Below are positions 51,807 to 60,604 of a DNA stretch of 64,000 nucleotides, one piece after another. The notes under the pieces were generated by a model. It was not told the DNA's origin. It ran no database searches and saw only the letters and a list, made by a program, of their open reading frames with translations. Position numbers and translations under genes: made by a program. How positions within the stretch are numbered: position 1 is the first letter of the stretch; each line of letters begins with the position of its first letter. Source of the stretch: Devosia sp. (lineage in GTDB: Bacteria; Pseudomonadota; Alphaproteobacteria; Rhizobiales; Devosiaceae); assembly GCA_017794705.1 (NCBI GenBank), contig CP051235.1, positions 1,675,010 through 1,739,009 of the forward strand, read 5' to 3'.

Positions 51807-52934
51807 TTACTTCTTTGGTACATGCGGCGGGGATTTTCTTCCACTTTCTGCTTTTTCGGGCGGAGGCGGTTCAATACTGAGGATAGGATCACCCTCAATC
51901 CTTGGAAACTCCAAGTTCTTGGAAATCTGGGTCAGGTCAGAGTAAACAGGATCGGCGGGTGGAGGTGGTTTCCCTTCTTCTGCCTTTGGCGTGGGTGGAG
52001 GAAGAACTTTTACTTCAACTACGACCCCTCGTTCGATATGGGCAAGAAGTGAGCGCAGCGACCAGCTTAACAGGTTCCGTTCCTCGTTTTTTCGGCCATT
52101 TCGGTCAGGAACTTTTGACAACAGCTCATTCAGTTTTGCATCGATGCGTTCGTCGATTGTTTGTTCGATCTTTTCGTCAAAGAGCTTTTCCACGTCGGAT
52201 CCGTCAAACACTGAAAGCTGAGCAGTTTGAGCTCTAAGGTGTCTGATTTCTTCGACCGACTTCCATGTTTCGAGCGCCCAACTCACCGATTTCGCAATTG
52301 CGACTATCGTTGCCGGGGCCAACAGAAAGGTGAAGATTGGATCAGTCGTGGAAATCTGGCGGATTTCAATTTTCTCCGCCGTTCCAATACTCACCTCGGA
52401 GAACGCCCTCACTACCCTTTTGACAGTGCTCAGTTCCTTGATCAGCCCGTCTAAATCGTTCTCAAATATCTTACGCGGCAGCAGGAACCCAATTTCTGCT
52501 TCCCCCACCTCCAGTTTCGTCGTGGTAACGCCTATCGCTTTCAAATCCCCTTGGAGCTGTCGCAATCTCGCAAGATACTTCTCTCTTTCGTCCAGGTGCG
52601 ACTTCAGTTGTTCGGCTGCGACTGTAGGAGTGGCCGCATTCTGAGCGATAGACTTCCCAGTATCTGACGCGATGTCATTCGAGAAGAACTCTTCACCGTT
52701 TATCTCGAAAACGTACCTTTGTTGCGTAGGGGTCAGTTGGTCCCGCATTTTCGTCACGGCCGAGTTCAATGCCTCTAGCGCGGTGGCGACGGCAGACTGG
52801 TGACTCGGCTGCGTTGGCTGACTCGCAAGGTTAGCAAGCGCAGCATGCAGTTCGGCTAAGCGAGTTTGAACCGCGTTGGTTTTTTCCAAACTTAGTACGT
52901 AGTTGATAGTCTCTAATAGTTTTGAATTGTTCAT
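51807..52934 (-). CDS. Orphan 375-residue protein in an AT-richer island
   Basis: I do not recognise a named family. The first ~75 residues are helical; residues about 105-135 form a probable coiled coil (LKSHLDEREKYLARLRQLQG). A central alpha/beta region (VGEAEIGFLLPRKIFENDLD, then EKIEIRQISTTDPIFTF) leads into one hydrophobic segment (LLAPATIVAIAKSVSWALE) that could be a membrane or core helix. A second helical stretch (EKLFDEKIEQTIDERIDAKL) and a proline/lysine-rich tail follow. Base composition is unlike the neighbours, and repeat blocks lie directly downstream, so it was probably acquired by transfer. The ATG start fits; no partner gene is adjacent. Confidence 0.7.
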   Translation of the reverse strand: MNNSKLLETINYVLSLEKTNAVQTRLAELHAALANLASQPTQPSHQSAVATALEALNSAVTKMRDQLTPTQQRYVFEINGEEFFSNDIASDTGKSIAQNAATPTVAAEQLKSHLDEREKYLARLRQLQGDLKAIGVTTTKLEVGEAEIGFLLPRKIFENDLDGLIKELSTVKRVVRAFSEVSIGTAEKIEIRQISTTDPIFTFLLAPATIVAIAKSVSWALETWKSVEEIRHLRAQTAQLSVFDGSDVEKLFDEKIEQTIDERIDAKLNELLSKVPDRNGRKNEERNLLSWSLRSLLAHIERGVVVEVKVLPPPTPKAEEGKPPPPADPVYSDLTQISKNLEFPRIEGDPILSIEPPPPEKAESGRKSPPHVPKK

Positions 52935-53029
52935 ATATTTCTTTCGAACCGTGTAAATTTTGTTCCGCGCATAGAATTGATCTTAGAGGCTGTGAAATCA
53001 ACTCTTCAAGCGGTTTCTACCTGACCTTG

Positions 53030-53045
53030 GTTTTGTGAACAAAAC
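53030..53045. promoter_or_regulatory. Short inverted repeat in the gap 52935-53115
   Basis: GTTTTGT-GA-ACAAAAC, 7-bp arms, upstream of both the orphan gene (divergent) and the PPOX gene. An operator for the orphan or PPOX gene is possible; the rest of the gap is AT-rich promoter-like sequence. Confidence 0.35.
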
Positions 53046-53078
53046 TTGCTCATACCACTGAAACGGCTTAGATTAATG

Positions 53079-53098
53079 TTTGAGGTACGTACCTCAAA
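53079..53098. promoter_or_regulatory. 20-bp perfect palindromic operator
   Basis: TTTGAGGTACGTACCTCAAA is fully self-complementary. A weak promoter (TTGCTC at 53046, TAGATT at 53069) places the transcription start about at its left edge, so a bound repressor would block initiation of the PPOX gene. The GTACGTAC core recalls HxlR- or TetR-type sites, but the regulator is not encoded nearby. Confidence 0.75.
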
Positions 53099-53115
53099 CC
53101 GCAGGAGGCACCGCC

Positions 53116-53766
53116 ATGACCACCTATTCACCCGATCCCGCCCACCTCATTGCCGATGAAGCGGCGCTGCGGGCGCTGTTTCCGGCGGTGCATGAACTGG
53201 CCGGGCTGAAGAGCTTGGATCGGCTGGATGGGCATGCGCGGGGGTTTGTTTCGCGGTCGCCGTTTTTGTGTCTGGGGACGCAAGGGGCTGGTGGGGCGGC
53301 GGATGTGAGCCCGCGGGGGGATGCGCCGGGGTTTGTTCTGATGCTCGACGATTTCACCCTGGCGATTCCGGACCGGCCGGGGAACAACCGGCTGGACAGC
53401 CTGTCCAACATCATCGCCAACCCGGAGGTGGGGCTGTTGTTCCTGATCCCCGGGTTTGACGAGACGCTGCGCATCAACGGGGAGGCGCAGCTTTCGACCG
53501 ATCCGGCGCTGCTGGAGCGGATGGCGGTGAACGGGCGGGCGCCCCGGCTTTGCATCCTCGTGCGGGTGCGCGAGGTGTTCTTGCACTGCGCCAAGGCGTT
53601 CCGCCGGTCGAAGCTTTGGGATCCGGCGCATCATCAGGACCGGGGCGAAATGCCTTCGCTGATGAAGATGCTGATGGACCAGACGGTGGGGGCGCCGAAG
53701 GACGAGGCGGTGATGCGGGAGAAGGATGCGGCGCTGGAGGCGGATTACAAGGGCTCCATGTATTAA
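53116..53766 (+). CDS. Pyridoxamine 5'-phosphate oxidase family FMN-binding protein
   Basis: A 216-residue protein of the split-barrel PPOX fold (subfamily like DR_2398): SRSPFLCLGTQGAGGAADVSPRGDAPGFV, then IPDRPGNNRLDSLSNIIANP and EVGLLFLIPGFDETLRINGEA. These loops bind FMN; members reduce or sequester reactive or xenobiotic compounds and do not make PLP. GCAGGAGG precedes the ATG at 53116. It is placed right behind the 20-bp palindrome and converges on the YciI gene with a 4-bp overlap. Confidence 0.88.
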   Translation: MTTYSPDPAHLIADEAALRALFPAVHELAGLKSLDRLDGHARGFVSRSPFLCLGTQGAGGAADVSPRGDAPGFVLMLDDFTLAIPDRPGNNRLDSLSNIIANPEVGLLFLIPGFDETLRINGEAQLSTDPALLERMAVNGRAPRLCILVRVREVFLHCAKAFRRSKLWDPAHHQDRGEMPSLMKMLMDQTVGAPKDEAVMREKDAALEADYKGSMY

Positions 53767-54101
53767 TGAAACGGGCGGACTTCGACCGGGGTGCGGCAGG
53801 CGGTGGCGGCTTTTTGGCCCCATTCGACGGCCTCGTCGATGGAGGGGCATTCGAGGACCCAGAAGCCGCCGATGAATTCCTTGGTTTCGAGATAGGGGCC
53901 GTCGGTGACGCGGACGCGGCCGTCGGGGTGTTTCCACATGCTCTTGGCCAGGGTCTCGGACTGCAGGCCGCCGACGAAGCGGATGATGTCTTTGGCTTTC
54001 ATTTCGGCATTGAGGGCGTCGATGTCGGCGCGGGTGGCGGCGTCGACCGAGTCTGACTTGAAGCCGGCGGGGTGATGGATGGCGACGAGGAATTGGGGCA
54101 T
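53763..54101 (-). CDS. YciI-like (DGPF/YCII domain) protein
   Basis: A 112-residue protein of the YCII-related superfamily: MPQFLVAIHHPAGF at the start, VTDGPYLETKEFIGGFWVLE (the DGPF-type motif of proteins associated with ECF sigma factors) and EAVEWGQKAA. Its biochemical activity is not settled. No sigma-factor gene is beside it. It overlaps the end of the PPOX gene by 4 bp. Confidence 0.85.
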   Translation of the reverse strand: MPQFLVAIHHPAGFKSDSVDAATRADIDALNAEMKAKDIIRFVGGLQSETLAKSMWKHPDGRVRVTDGPYLETKEFIGGFWVLECPSIDEAVEWGQKAATACRTPVEVRPFH

Positions 54102-54428
54102 TTTTCAAAGGTCCTTGGCGTGATGGACGCGACATGATGTGCGCGTTTCTACCCTGACGTCGAGCGGGGAGTGCCAAAGTCGACATTTTCGAAAAGAAAT
54201 TGCCGGGCGCAGGGCGAGTCCTTCAGGCTTCGTCCTTCGACAGGCTCAGGCTGAGGACTTTGTGGCGGAGGCCGGGAAAAGTCTGTATCTCTTCCCGCCC
54301 TTCGGGCGACCCCCACCCTCAATCCCTCCCCACAAGGGGGAGGGAAGCCCTTGCGGCAAACTCAGAATGCTTCCCTCCCCCTTGTGGGGAGGGCCAGGGT
54401 GGGGTGGGGCGGCTTGCACCGTTATCTT
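54102..54428. repeat. Gene-free gap with a long G/C palindrome
   Basis: Contains the widespread-type sequence CTTCGTCCTTCGACAGGCTC (from about 54230) and an inverted repeat whose 24-bp arms match perfectly: 54324-54347 (beginning CCCTCCCCACAAGG) against 54370-54393 (ending CCTTGTGGGGAGGG), with an outer pair CCCCACCCT (54311-54319) / AGGGTGGGG (54396-54404). The loop is 22 nt. It lies just past the stop of polA. Confidence 0.75.
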
Positions 54429-57347
54429 TCAGTGCGCTTCGTCCCAGTTGTTGGCGGCTCTTGCGTCGACCTGGAGGGGGACGGTGAGTTTGAGGGCGGG
54501 TTCGGCGGCGGTTTCCATGATGTCGGAAATGGCCGGGATGGCGGTTTCGGCCTCGGCTTCGGGGACCTCGAAGATCAGTTCGTCATGGACCTGCAACAGC
54601 ATGTCGGCGGTGACCTTCCTTTTAGCGAGGGCGGGTTCCATGCGGATCATGGCGCGGCGGATGATGTCGGCGGCCGAGCCCTGGATGGGGGCGTTGATCG
54701 AGGCGCGTTCGACGAAGGCACGTTCCTGCGGGTTTGAGGAATTTGCCTTGGGGAACAGGATCTTGCGGCCAAAGATGGTGGAGACGTAGCCTTGAGCCTT
54801 CACCGTCTTTTTCTGGGCTTCCATATAGTCCTTGATGCCGGGGAATTTCTCGAAATAGGCCTTGATGTAATCGCCCGCCTCGGAGCGTTCGATGCCGAGC
54901 TGGTTGGCCAGCCCGAAGGCGGAAATGCCGTAGATGATGCCGAAATTGATGGCCTTGGCGCGGCGGCGGACTTCGGAGGGCATGTCCTTGACCGGCACGT
55001 TGAACATTTCGCTGGCGGTCATGGCGTGAATGTCGAGCCCGTCCTCGAAGGCCTGTTTCAGCGCCTTGATGTCGGCGATGTGGGCAAGGATGCGCAACTC
55101 GATCTGGGAATAGTCGGCGGAGATGAGCTTCTTGCCTTGAGGCGCGACGAAGGCCGTGCGGATCTTGCGGCCGTCCATGGTGCGGACGGGGATGTTTTGC
55201 AGGTTGGGATCTGACGAAGCGAGGCGGCCGGTGGCGACCGAGGCCTGATGATAGGAGGTGTGGACGCGGCCGGTGTGCGGATTGATATATTCGGGCAGCG
55301 AGTCCGTGTAGGTGGATTTCAGCTTGGTGAGGCCGCGCCAATCAAGAATGGTGCGGGCGAGCGCCCTGCCCTTTTTGACATTGTCCGGGTCGCTTTCATG
55401 TTCGGGAGAGCCGGCCAGATCATCGAGGACGGAGACGCCGGTGGCCCACTGGCCGGACTTGGTTTTCGAGCCGCCGTCAAGGCCGAGCCCGTCTGCCGGA
55501 TCGTAAAGGATTTCGCCCAGCTGGCGGGGGGAGCCGAGGTTGAACGGGCGGCCGGCGATTTCCTGGGCTTCGGCTTCAAGGGCGGCGGCGCGCTGGGCGA
55601 AATCGCCGGAGAGGCGGGCGAGGATCTGGCGGTCGACCATGATGCCGCGCGCCTCCATGCGGGCAAGCACGGGGACGAGCGGACGCTCAAGGGTTTCATA
55701 CAGCGTTGTGGCGGCTTCGGGCACCAGCCGCGGTTTCAGTGCGTGCCAGAGGCGGAGGGTAATGTCGGCGTCCTCGGCGGCGTAGCGGGTGGCTTCGGCA
55801 AGGTCCCATTTGTCGAAGGTGCGCAGGGCCTTGCCGGTGCCGGCGACATCCTTGAACGAGATCGGCTGGTGGCCGAGCCAGTCTTCGGACAGGGCATCCA
55901 TGCCGTTGTTGCCGGGGCCCTGGATGGCGGCGGCGATGAGCATCGTGTCATCGAGCGGGGCAAGGGTGATGCCGTAGCGGTTGAAGATGCCGAGATCGTA
56001 TTTGGCGTTCTGCAGGATCTTGAGGATCGAGGGGGCTTCAAGGATCGGCTTGAGGGCGGCGAGGACATCGGCGATGTCGAGCTGGCCCTCCAACTTGCCG
56101 CCGCCAAACATGTCGCCATCGCCGGCGGTGTGGCCGACGGGAATGTAACAGCCGTTGCCCGGCTCGGTGGAAAGGCAAATGCCGACTAGATCGGCCTGCT
56201 GGTTGTCGAGGCCGGTGGTTTCAGTGTCGACGGCGACGTGGCCCATCGCCTTGATGCGGTCGATCCAGGCGGTGAGCTGGTCCAAAGAGGTGACGCATTC
56301 GTAGGCGTCGTAAACGACCGGGATGGCGCGGATGTTTTCCAGCACCTTTTCGGCGTGGGCAGCGGGGCCATCGCCGGAAGCCGAGGCGACGCCATGGTTG
56401 GCGACCGGTTCAGCATTTTCGGCGGCGCCGCCGGATGCGGCAAGCTCTGGATCGGCCTCATAGGCGTTGACATCGGCCTCGAGCAGGGCCCCGACGCGGC
56501 GCAGGAACGTGTTGAACTCCATGGCCTTGAGGAACGGGATCAGCGTCTTGGGGTCCATCGGCTGGATGGCCAGTTCGTCGAGCGGATGTTCGACCGGAAC
56601 GTCGGTCTTGAGGGTGACGAGGGCGTGGGAGACGCGTGCCTGTTCGGCGAACTCGATGAGGCTCTCGCGGCGCTTTTGCTGCTTGATCTCGTCGGCGCGG
56701 CTGAGGAGCGTTTCGAGATCGCCGTACTCATTGATCAAGAGCGCCGCCGTCTTGACGCCGATACCGGGGACGCCGGGGACGTTGTCGACCGAATCTCCGC
56801 ACAGGGACTGGACCTCGATGACCTTGTCCGGGGTGACGCCGAATTTTTCGTGCACTTCCTCGGGGCCGATCCAGCGGGTTTTCAACGTGTCGAGCAGGCG
56901 GACATTGCCATCGTCGACGAGTTGCATCAGGTCCTTGTCGGTGGAGACGATGGTGACGCGGCTACCGGCCTCGCGGGCCTGGGTGGCATAAGTGGCGATA
57001 ATGTCGTCGGCCTCAAAGCCCTCCTGCTCGATCGACATGACGGAAAAGGCGCGGGTGGCGGTGCGGGTCAGCGGAAACTGCGGGACGAGATCCTCGGGCG
57101 CGGGCGGGCGGTGGGCCTTGTATTCGGGATAAAAGGAATTGCGGAAGCTCTTGCCGGAATAGTCGAAGATCACCGCCATGTGGGTGGGCTTGTCGTCGCC
57201 CTTCAAGTCTTCGGTGAGCTTGAACAGCATGTTGCAGAACCCGGCGACCGCGCCGACTGGCAGGCCGTCTGACTTGCGGCTGAGCGGCGGCAGCGCGTGA
57301 TAGGCGCGGAAAATGAAAGTCGATCCGTCGACAAGTACCAGATGCAT
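54429..57347 (-). CDS. polA: DNA polymerase I
   Basis: A 972-residue enzyme. The N-terminal 5'-3' exonuclease (MHLVLVDGSTFIFRAYHALP, SLCGDSVDNVPGVPGIGVKTA) is followed by an active-looking 3'-5' proofreading domain (VAVDTETTGLDNQQ, YAAEDADITLRLW) and the polymerase: motif A SADYSQIELRILAHI, motif B RRRAKAINFGIIYGISAFGL and motif C LLQVHDELIFEVPEAE. It fills gaps and removes RNA primers. The length is normal. The start follows a 136-bp gap to the divergent sulfotransferase. Confidence 0.97.
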   Translation of the reverse strand: MHLVLVDGSTFIFRAYHALPPLSRKSDGLPVGAVAGFCNMLFKLTEDLKGDDKPTHMAVIFDYSGKSFRNSFYPEYKAHRPPAPEDLVPQFPLTRTATRAFSVMSIEQEGFEADDIIATYATQAREAGSRVTIVSTDKDLMQLVDDGNVRLLDTLKTRWIGPEEVHEKFGVTPDKVIEVQSLCGDSVDNVPGVPGIGVKTAALLINEYGDLETLLSRADEIKQQKRRESLIEFAEQARVSHALVTLKTDVPVEHPLDELAIQPMDPKTLIPFLKAMEFNTFLRRVGALLEADVNAYEADPELAASGGAAENAEPVANHGVASASGDGPAAHAEKVLENIRAIPVVYDAYECVTSLDQLTAWIDRIKAMGHVAVDTETTGLDNQQADLVGICLSTEPGNGCYIPVGHTAGDGDMFGGGKLEGQLDIADVLAALKPILEAPSILKILQNAKYDLGIFNRYGITLAPLDDTMLIAAAIQGPGNNGMDALSEDWLGHQPISFKDVAGTGKALRTFDKWDLAEATRYAAEDADITLRLWHALKPRLVPEAATTLYETLERPLVPVLARMEARGIMVDRQILARLSGDFAQRAAALEAEAQEIAGRPFNLGSPRQLGEILYDPADGLGLDGGSKTKSGQWATGVSVLDDLAGSPEHESDPDNVKKGRALARTILDWRGLTKLKSTYTDSLPEYINPHTGRVHTSYHQASVATGRLASSDPNLQNIPVRTMDGRKIRTAFVAPQGKKLISADYSQIELRILAHIADIKALKQAFEDGLDIHAMTASEMFNVPVKDMPSEVRRRAKAINFGIIYGISAFGLANQLGIERSEAGDYIKAYFEKFPGIKDYMEAQKKTVKAQGYVSTIFGRKILFPKANSSNPQERAFVERASINAPIQGSAADIIRRAMIRMEPALAKRKVTADMLLQVHDELIFEVPEAEAETAIPAISDIMETAAEPALKLTVPLQVDARAANNWDEAH

Positions 57348-57483
57348 GCTGTTGGCCCGATTGATGCTTTTGAGAATCCCGAGGACCAGCTTAGGACAAA
57401 GTGAACACAGAGGGAACGGGGATTGACCCGTTGCGGACGGCGGCTAGATTCAGCCGCTTTGAAAAGGGTGAAGGAACCGGCAC

Positions 57484-58860
57484 TTGAAGAACGCGAACGT
57501 GCAGCAGGGCTGGGAGGAATTCGCGCACGGCAATTTTCGCAAGGCGCTGAACTCGGCTGAAGCTGTGTTGACGGTTGCGCAGACGCACCGGCCGGTGGTG
57601 CGAATACAGGCGGAAGTGTTGCGGGCGATGAGCCGCTACTGGCTGGACGCCAACCTGGATTTGGCGTTGCGCACGCTCAAGAAGCTGCAAAAACAGGCGC
57701 CGCAGTTCCCCATCGTGCAGTATCACCTCGCCACGCTTTACGCCTATGCGGGTCAGATGGAGGAGGCGCGGAACACGTTTCGGGAGGCACTGAAACTGGC
57801 GCCCAATCATTTCGGCGCTTTTCATCGGCTGGCGTGGATCACAAAATACGAGCGCATCGATCCGCTGGCGCAACGGATGATCGAAACGGCAAGGCGCGGT
57901 GATCTTTCGGACGCGGATGGCCGCACGCTGCATAATGGCATCGCCAAGGTCTATTCGGACCTGTCGGAATATGAACTGGCGTTCAAACATGCGCTGGCAG
58001 CCAAGAAGCGATGCGAGGGCAGCTATAGCAGCCAGAGCATGACAGACCGGCTGACCTCGCTGCAAAACCTTGGGGCCACCGGGAGTTTCCGAGACCTGCC
58101 GCCGAGCGGCAATGGCAGCGAGAAGCCCTTGTTCATCGTGGGGCTGGCCCGTTCCGGCACCACCCTGGTGGAAACAATCCTGGGGCGGCATCGCGACGTG
58201 CGGGCATGCGGCGAACTGTCTGAACTGCAGGACATTGAAAAGGCCCTGACCGATGAGATGAGCCAGCGCGCTGGAAAGAGCCTGACCGAGTTGCAGGCGA
58301 CCGTTATGGCAACGTCGGAAGACCTGCGCCCGCATGCGGAGCACATGCTCGAGCATGTGCAAGGGCTGGGGAAAGGCCGTTACCGGCTGTTCACAGACAA
58401 GATGCCGACGAACGGCTTTCGCCTCGGGCTGATGGCCCGCCTGTTCCCGAACGCTCGCATCGTGTTCTTGCGCCGCGACCTCAGGGATTGCGCGATCTCG
58501 AGCCTGTTCACGCTATTGCCGAATGCCTACACCTATACCCAACGGCTGGACTGGTTCGGTCACTACGCCAAGACCTACTATCAGATCATCGAAACCTGGC
58601 GGGACATGCTCGATATCCGGTTTCTGGAGATCAACTATGAAGAACTGGTTGGCGATCCCGAGCCGCAGGTGCGGCGTCTGCTGGATTTTGCCGGGCTGGA
58701 GTTTCAGGCCTCGTGTCTCCATCCCGAGGGCGGGGACAACCAGATCAAGACATCGAGTGTGTTTCAGGCGCGGCAGTCGATCAACAGCCGCTCGGTGGGG
58801 CGCTGGAAAAACTATGAACCCTGGCTGGGACCGCTGAACGAGGTTCTCGAAGCCGACTGA
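57484..58860 (+). CDS. TPR-sulfotransferase fusion protein
   Basis: A 458-residue protein. The N-terminal ~210 residues are TPR-like (for example APQFPIVQYHLATLYAYAGQ, MEEARNTFREALKLAPNHFG). The C-terminal part is a PAPS-type sulfotransferase: P-loop VGLARSGTTLVETIL (residues about 219-233), the 3'-phosphate motif FLRRDLRDCAISSLF, and the final GRWKNYEPWLGPL. It resembles bacterial TPR-sulfotransferases that act on peptides or lipids, and so differs from the two carbohydrate sulfotransferases at 16-19 kb. The start is TTG at 57484 with AAGGA upstream. Confidence 0.85.
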   Translation: MKNANVQQGWEEFAHGNFRKALNSAEAVLTVAQTHRPVVRIQAEVLRAMSRYWLDANLDLALRTLKKLQKQAPQFPIVQYHLATLYAYAGQMEEARNTFREALKLAPNHFGAFHRLAWITKYERIDPLAQRMIETARRGDLSDADGRTLHNGIAKVYSDLSEYELAFKHALAAKKRCEGSYSSQSMTDRLTSLQNLGATGSFRDLPPSGNGSEKPLFIVGLARSGTTLVETILGRHRDVRACGELSELQDIEKALTDEMSQRAGKSLTELQATVMATSEDLRPHAEHMLEHVQGLGKGRYRLFTDKMPTNGFRLGLMARLFPNARIVFLRRDLRDCAISSLFTLLPNAYTYTQRLDWFGHYAKTYYQIIETWRDMLDIRFLEINYEELVGDPEPQVRRLLDFAGLEFQASCLHPEGGDNQIKTSSVFQARQSINSRSVGRWKNYEPWLGPLNEVLEAD

Positions 58861-58871
58861 AACAACCGGAC

Positions 58872-60494
58872 CTAGCCGGCCGCGCGGGAGCTGGTGGCGG
58901 GGTCATCTGCGGCCACGACCTGATCGCGGCCGCGGTTCTTGGCGGCGTAGAGGCGCCGGTCGGCGGTGGTCATCAGCACGCCGGTGTCGGCCTGCCCTTC
59001 TCCCGCCGCGAGGCCAACGCTTATCGTTATGTTCAGGTTCGGGGCCAGATCCGACCAGTCGGTGGCGGCCAGGGCTTGACGCAGGCTGGCGACATGGGCG
59101 ATGGCGGTCTCGATCCGGGCATTGGGAAAGACCAGGCCGAACTCCTCGCCGCCGAGCCGGGCGACCAGCCCTTTTCTGCCGATATGTTTTTCCATCAGGG
59201 CACTGACGCGCTTGAGCACCTCGTCGCCGACCAGATGCGTGTGGGCGTCGTTGACCGACTTGAAGTGATCGAGATCGACAATGCCGAGGGCCAGGGGCCT
59301 GCTGGCCAGGTTCGCCAATTCCTGATCGAAACGGCGGCGATTGGCGATGCCGGTCAGTGGGTCGCGCATGGCCTCGTCGGCATAGTGGTTGGCGCGCTGA
59401 CGCCATTGCGCCGTCTGCCAGCGCACCGCATTTGTGTTGGCGCGGCGGCGGGCGGTCTCGCCGGTCTGCCTGACGTAGAGGGCATGGAACTGCCGGTGCA
59501 TCTCTAAAGCCGGTTCGTGGTCGCCGAGACCGGCATGGATCTCGGCCAGACGTCTGGTGACATTGACCAGATGATCGATCTGGTTGTTGGTCCGGGCGAG
59601 GTCGAGGGCGCGGGTGCAAACCGCCCTTGCCTCCTCAAGTTCGCCCTGGCGGATGAGGATGTCGGCCAAGGTGTAGAGGTAATGGATATTGGCGGAGGCA
59701 CCGGGATCGCCGGGCACTTCTTCCCAGTCCGCCATCAGGTTGCGGGCCCTTGTCAGGTGGCCGGCGCGGGCATTGAGTTCGGCGGCATTGGCGATGGCTG
59801 AACGCAGAACCCACATTTCTCCTGCCTCGTGGGCCAGTTGCATGGCGCGCTCGGACAGGTCGACCGCCTTGTCGAGATGGGCAATGCCCTGTTCAACTTC
59901 GCCTGCATGTTCCGCCGCCTCGAACAGCTTGTATTCCACGAACCCCATATTGAGGTGGTAGAAGGCGTGGGCCTGCCGGTCGCCGGTGCGCGTCACCGCG
60001 TCCATGGCCGACTGCAACAGCGGCTGAGCCAGTTGCGGCTGGCCGCAGACGGCCAGGATGCAGGCCTTGACGTTGCGGGCGAAGGCGAGGATGTCGGTGT
60101 CGCCCGACATTTCGGCGGCGGAGATGGCCTGCTCGGCCTCTTCATAGCCTTCGTCGGCAAGGCCGATATCGAGCAGCAGCAGGGCTTCGAGCGCCATGGT
60201 GCGGGCGGTTTCCCCCACATGACCCTGACGCACCCACTGGCGGCGGGCCTCGCCCGCACAGTCAAGCCCGGCATCGGTCTTGCCCAGACGCATGCAGCAC
60301 CAGGCCGTGAGATAAAGCGTGGCGGCGCTGAGCGGCAGGTCACCCGCCTCGGTGGCGCGGCGCAACAGTTGGGACAGATCGGCGAGCGCTTCGGCGAAAT
60401 GTCCGGCACCCGACAGGTCCCGGCAGCGCTCAAGCAGCGCTTCGCCGGTTTCGGTGCTTTCAGGCCCGTCGTTTGGTCCGGTCAGTTCAGGCAC
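58872..60494 (-). CDS. TPR-GGDEF diguanylate cyclase
   Basis: A 540-residue soluble protein. About 350 residues of tetratricopeptide-like repeats are followed by a coiled-coil linker and a GGDEF domain: DPLTGIANRRRFDQEL, VDLDHFKSVND and ARLGGEEFGLVF, then TADRRLYAAKNRGRDQV. The GGEEF motif is intact, so synthesis of c-di-GMP is expected. The inhibitory RxxD site is absent (GRKG at its place), so product inhibition may be lost. No signal peptide or membrane helix was seen; the TPR part probably sets its location or partner. The stop lies 11 bp from that of the convergent TPR-sulfotransferase. Confidence 0.88.
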   Translation of the reverse strand: MPELTGPNDGPESTETGEALLERCRDLSGAGHFAEALADLSQLLRRATEAGDLPLSAATLYLTAWCCMRLGKTDAGLDCAGEARRQWVRQGHVGETARTMALEALLLLDIGLADEGYEEAEQAISAAEMSGDTDILAFARNVKACILAVCGQPQLAQPLLQSAMDAVTRTGDRQAHAFYHLNMGFVEYKLFEAAEHAGEVEQGIAHLDKAVDLSERAMQLAHEAGEMWVLRSAIANAAELNARAGHLTRARNLMADWEEVPGDPGASANIHYLYTLADILIRQGELEEARAVCTRALDLARTNNQIDHLVNVTRRLAEIHAGLGDHEPALEMHRQFHALYVRQTGETARRRANTNAVRWQTAQWRQRANHYADEAMRDPLTGIANRRRFDQELANLASRPLALGIVDLDHFKSVNDAHTHLVGDEVLKRVSALMEKHIGRKGLVARLGGEEFGLVFPNARIETAIAHVASLRQALAATDWSDLAPNLNITISVGLAAGEGQADTGVLMTTADRRLYAAKNRGRDQVVAADDPATSSRAAG

Positions 60495-60604
60495 GACACA
60501 CTCATTCGGGGCGGTCCAACGCCCGCAGAATCAATTCTGCAAGTCTGGGCCAATCCGGCGGCAAGAGGAAGACGGAAACGGCCGGTTGCGTTCGGCGGTC
60601 CCGC

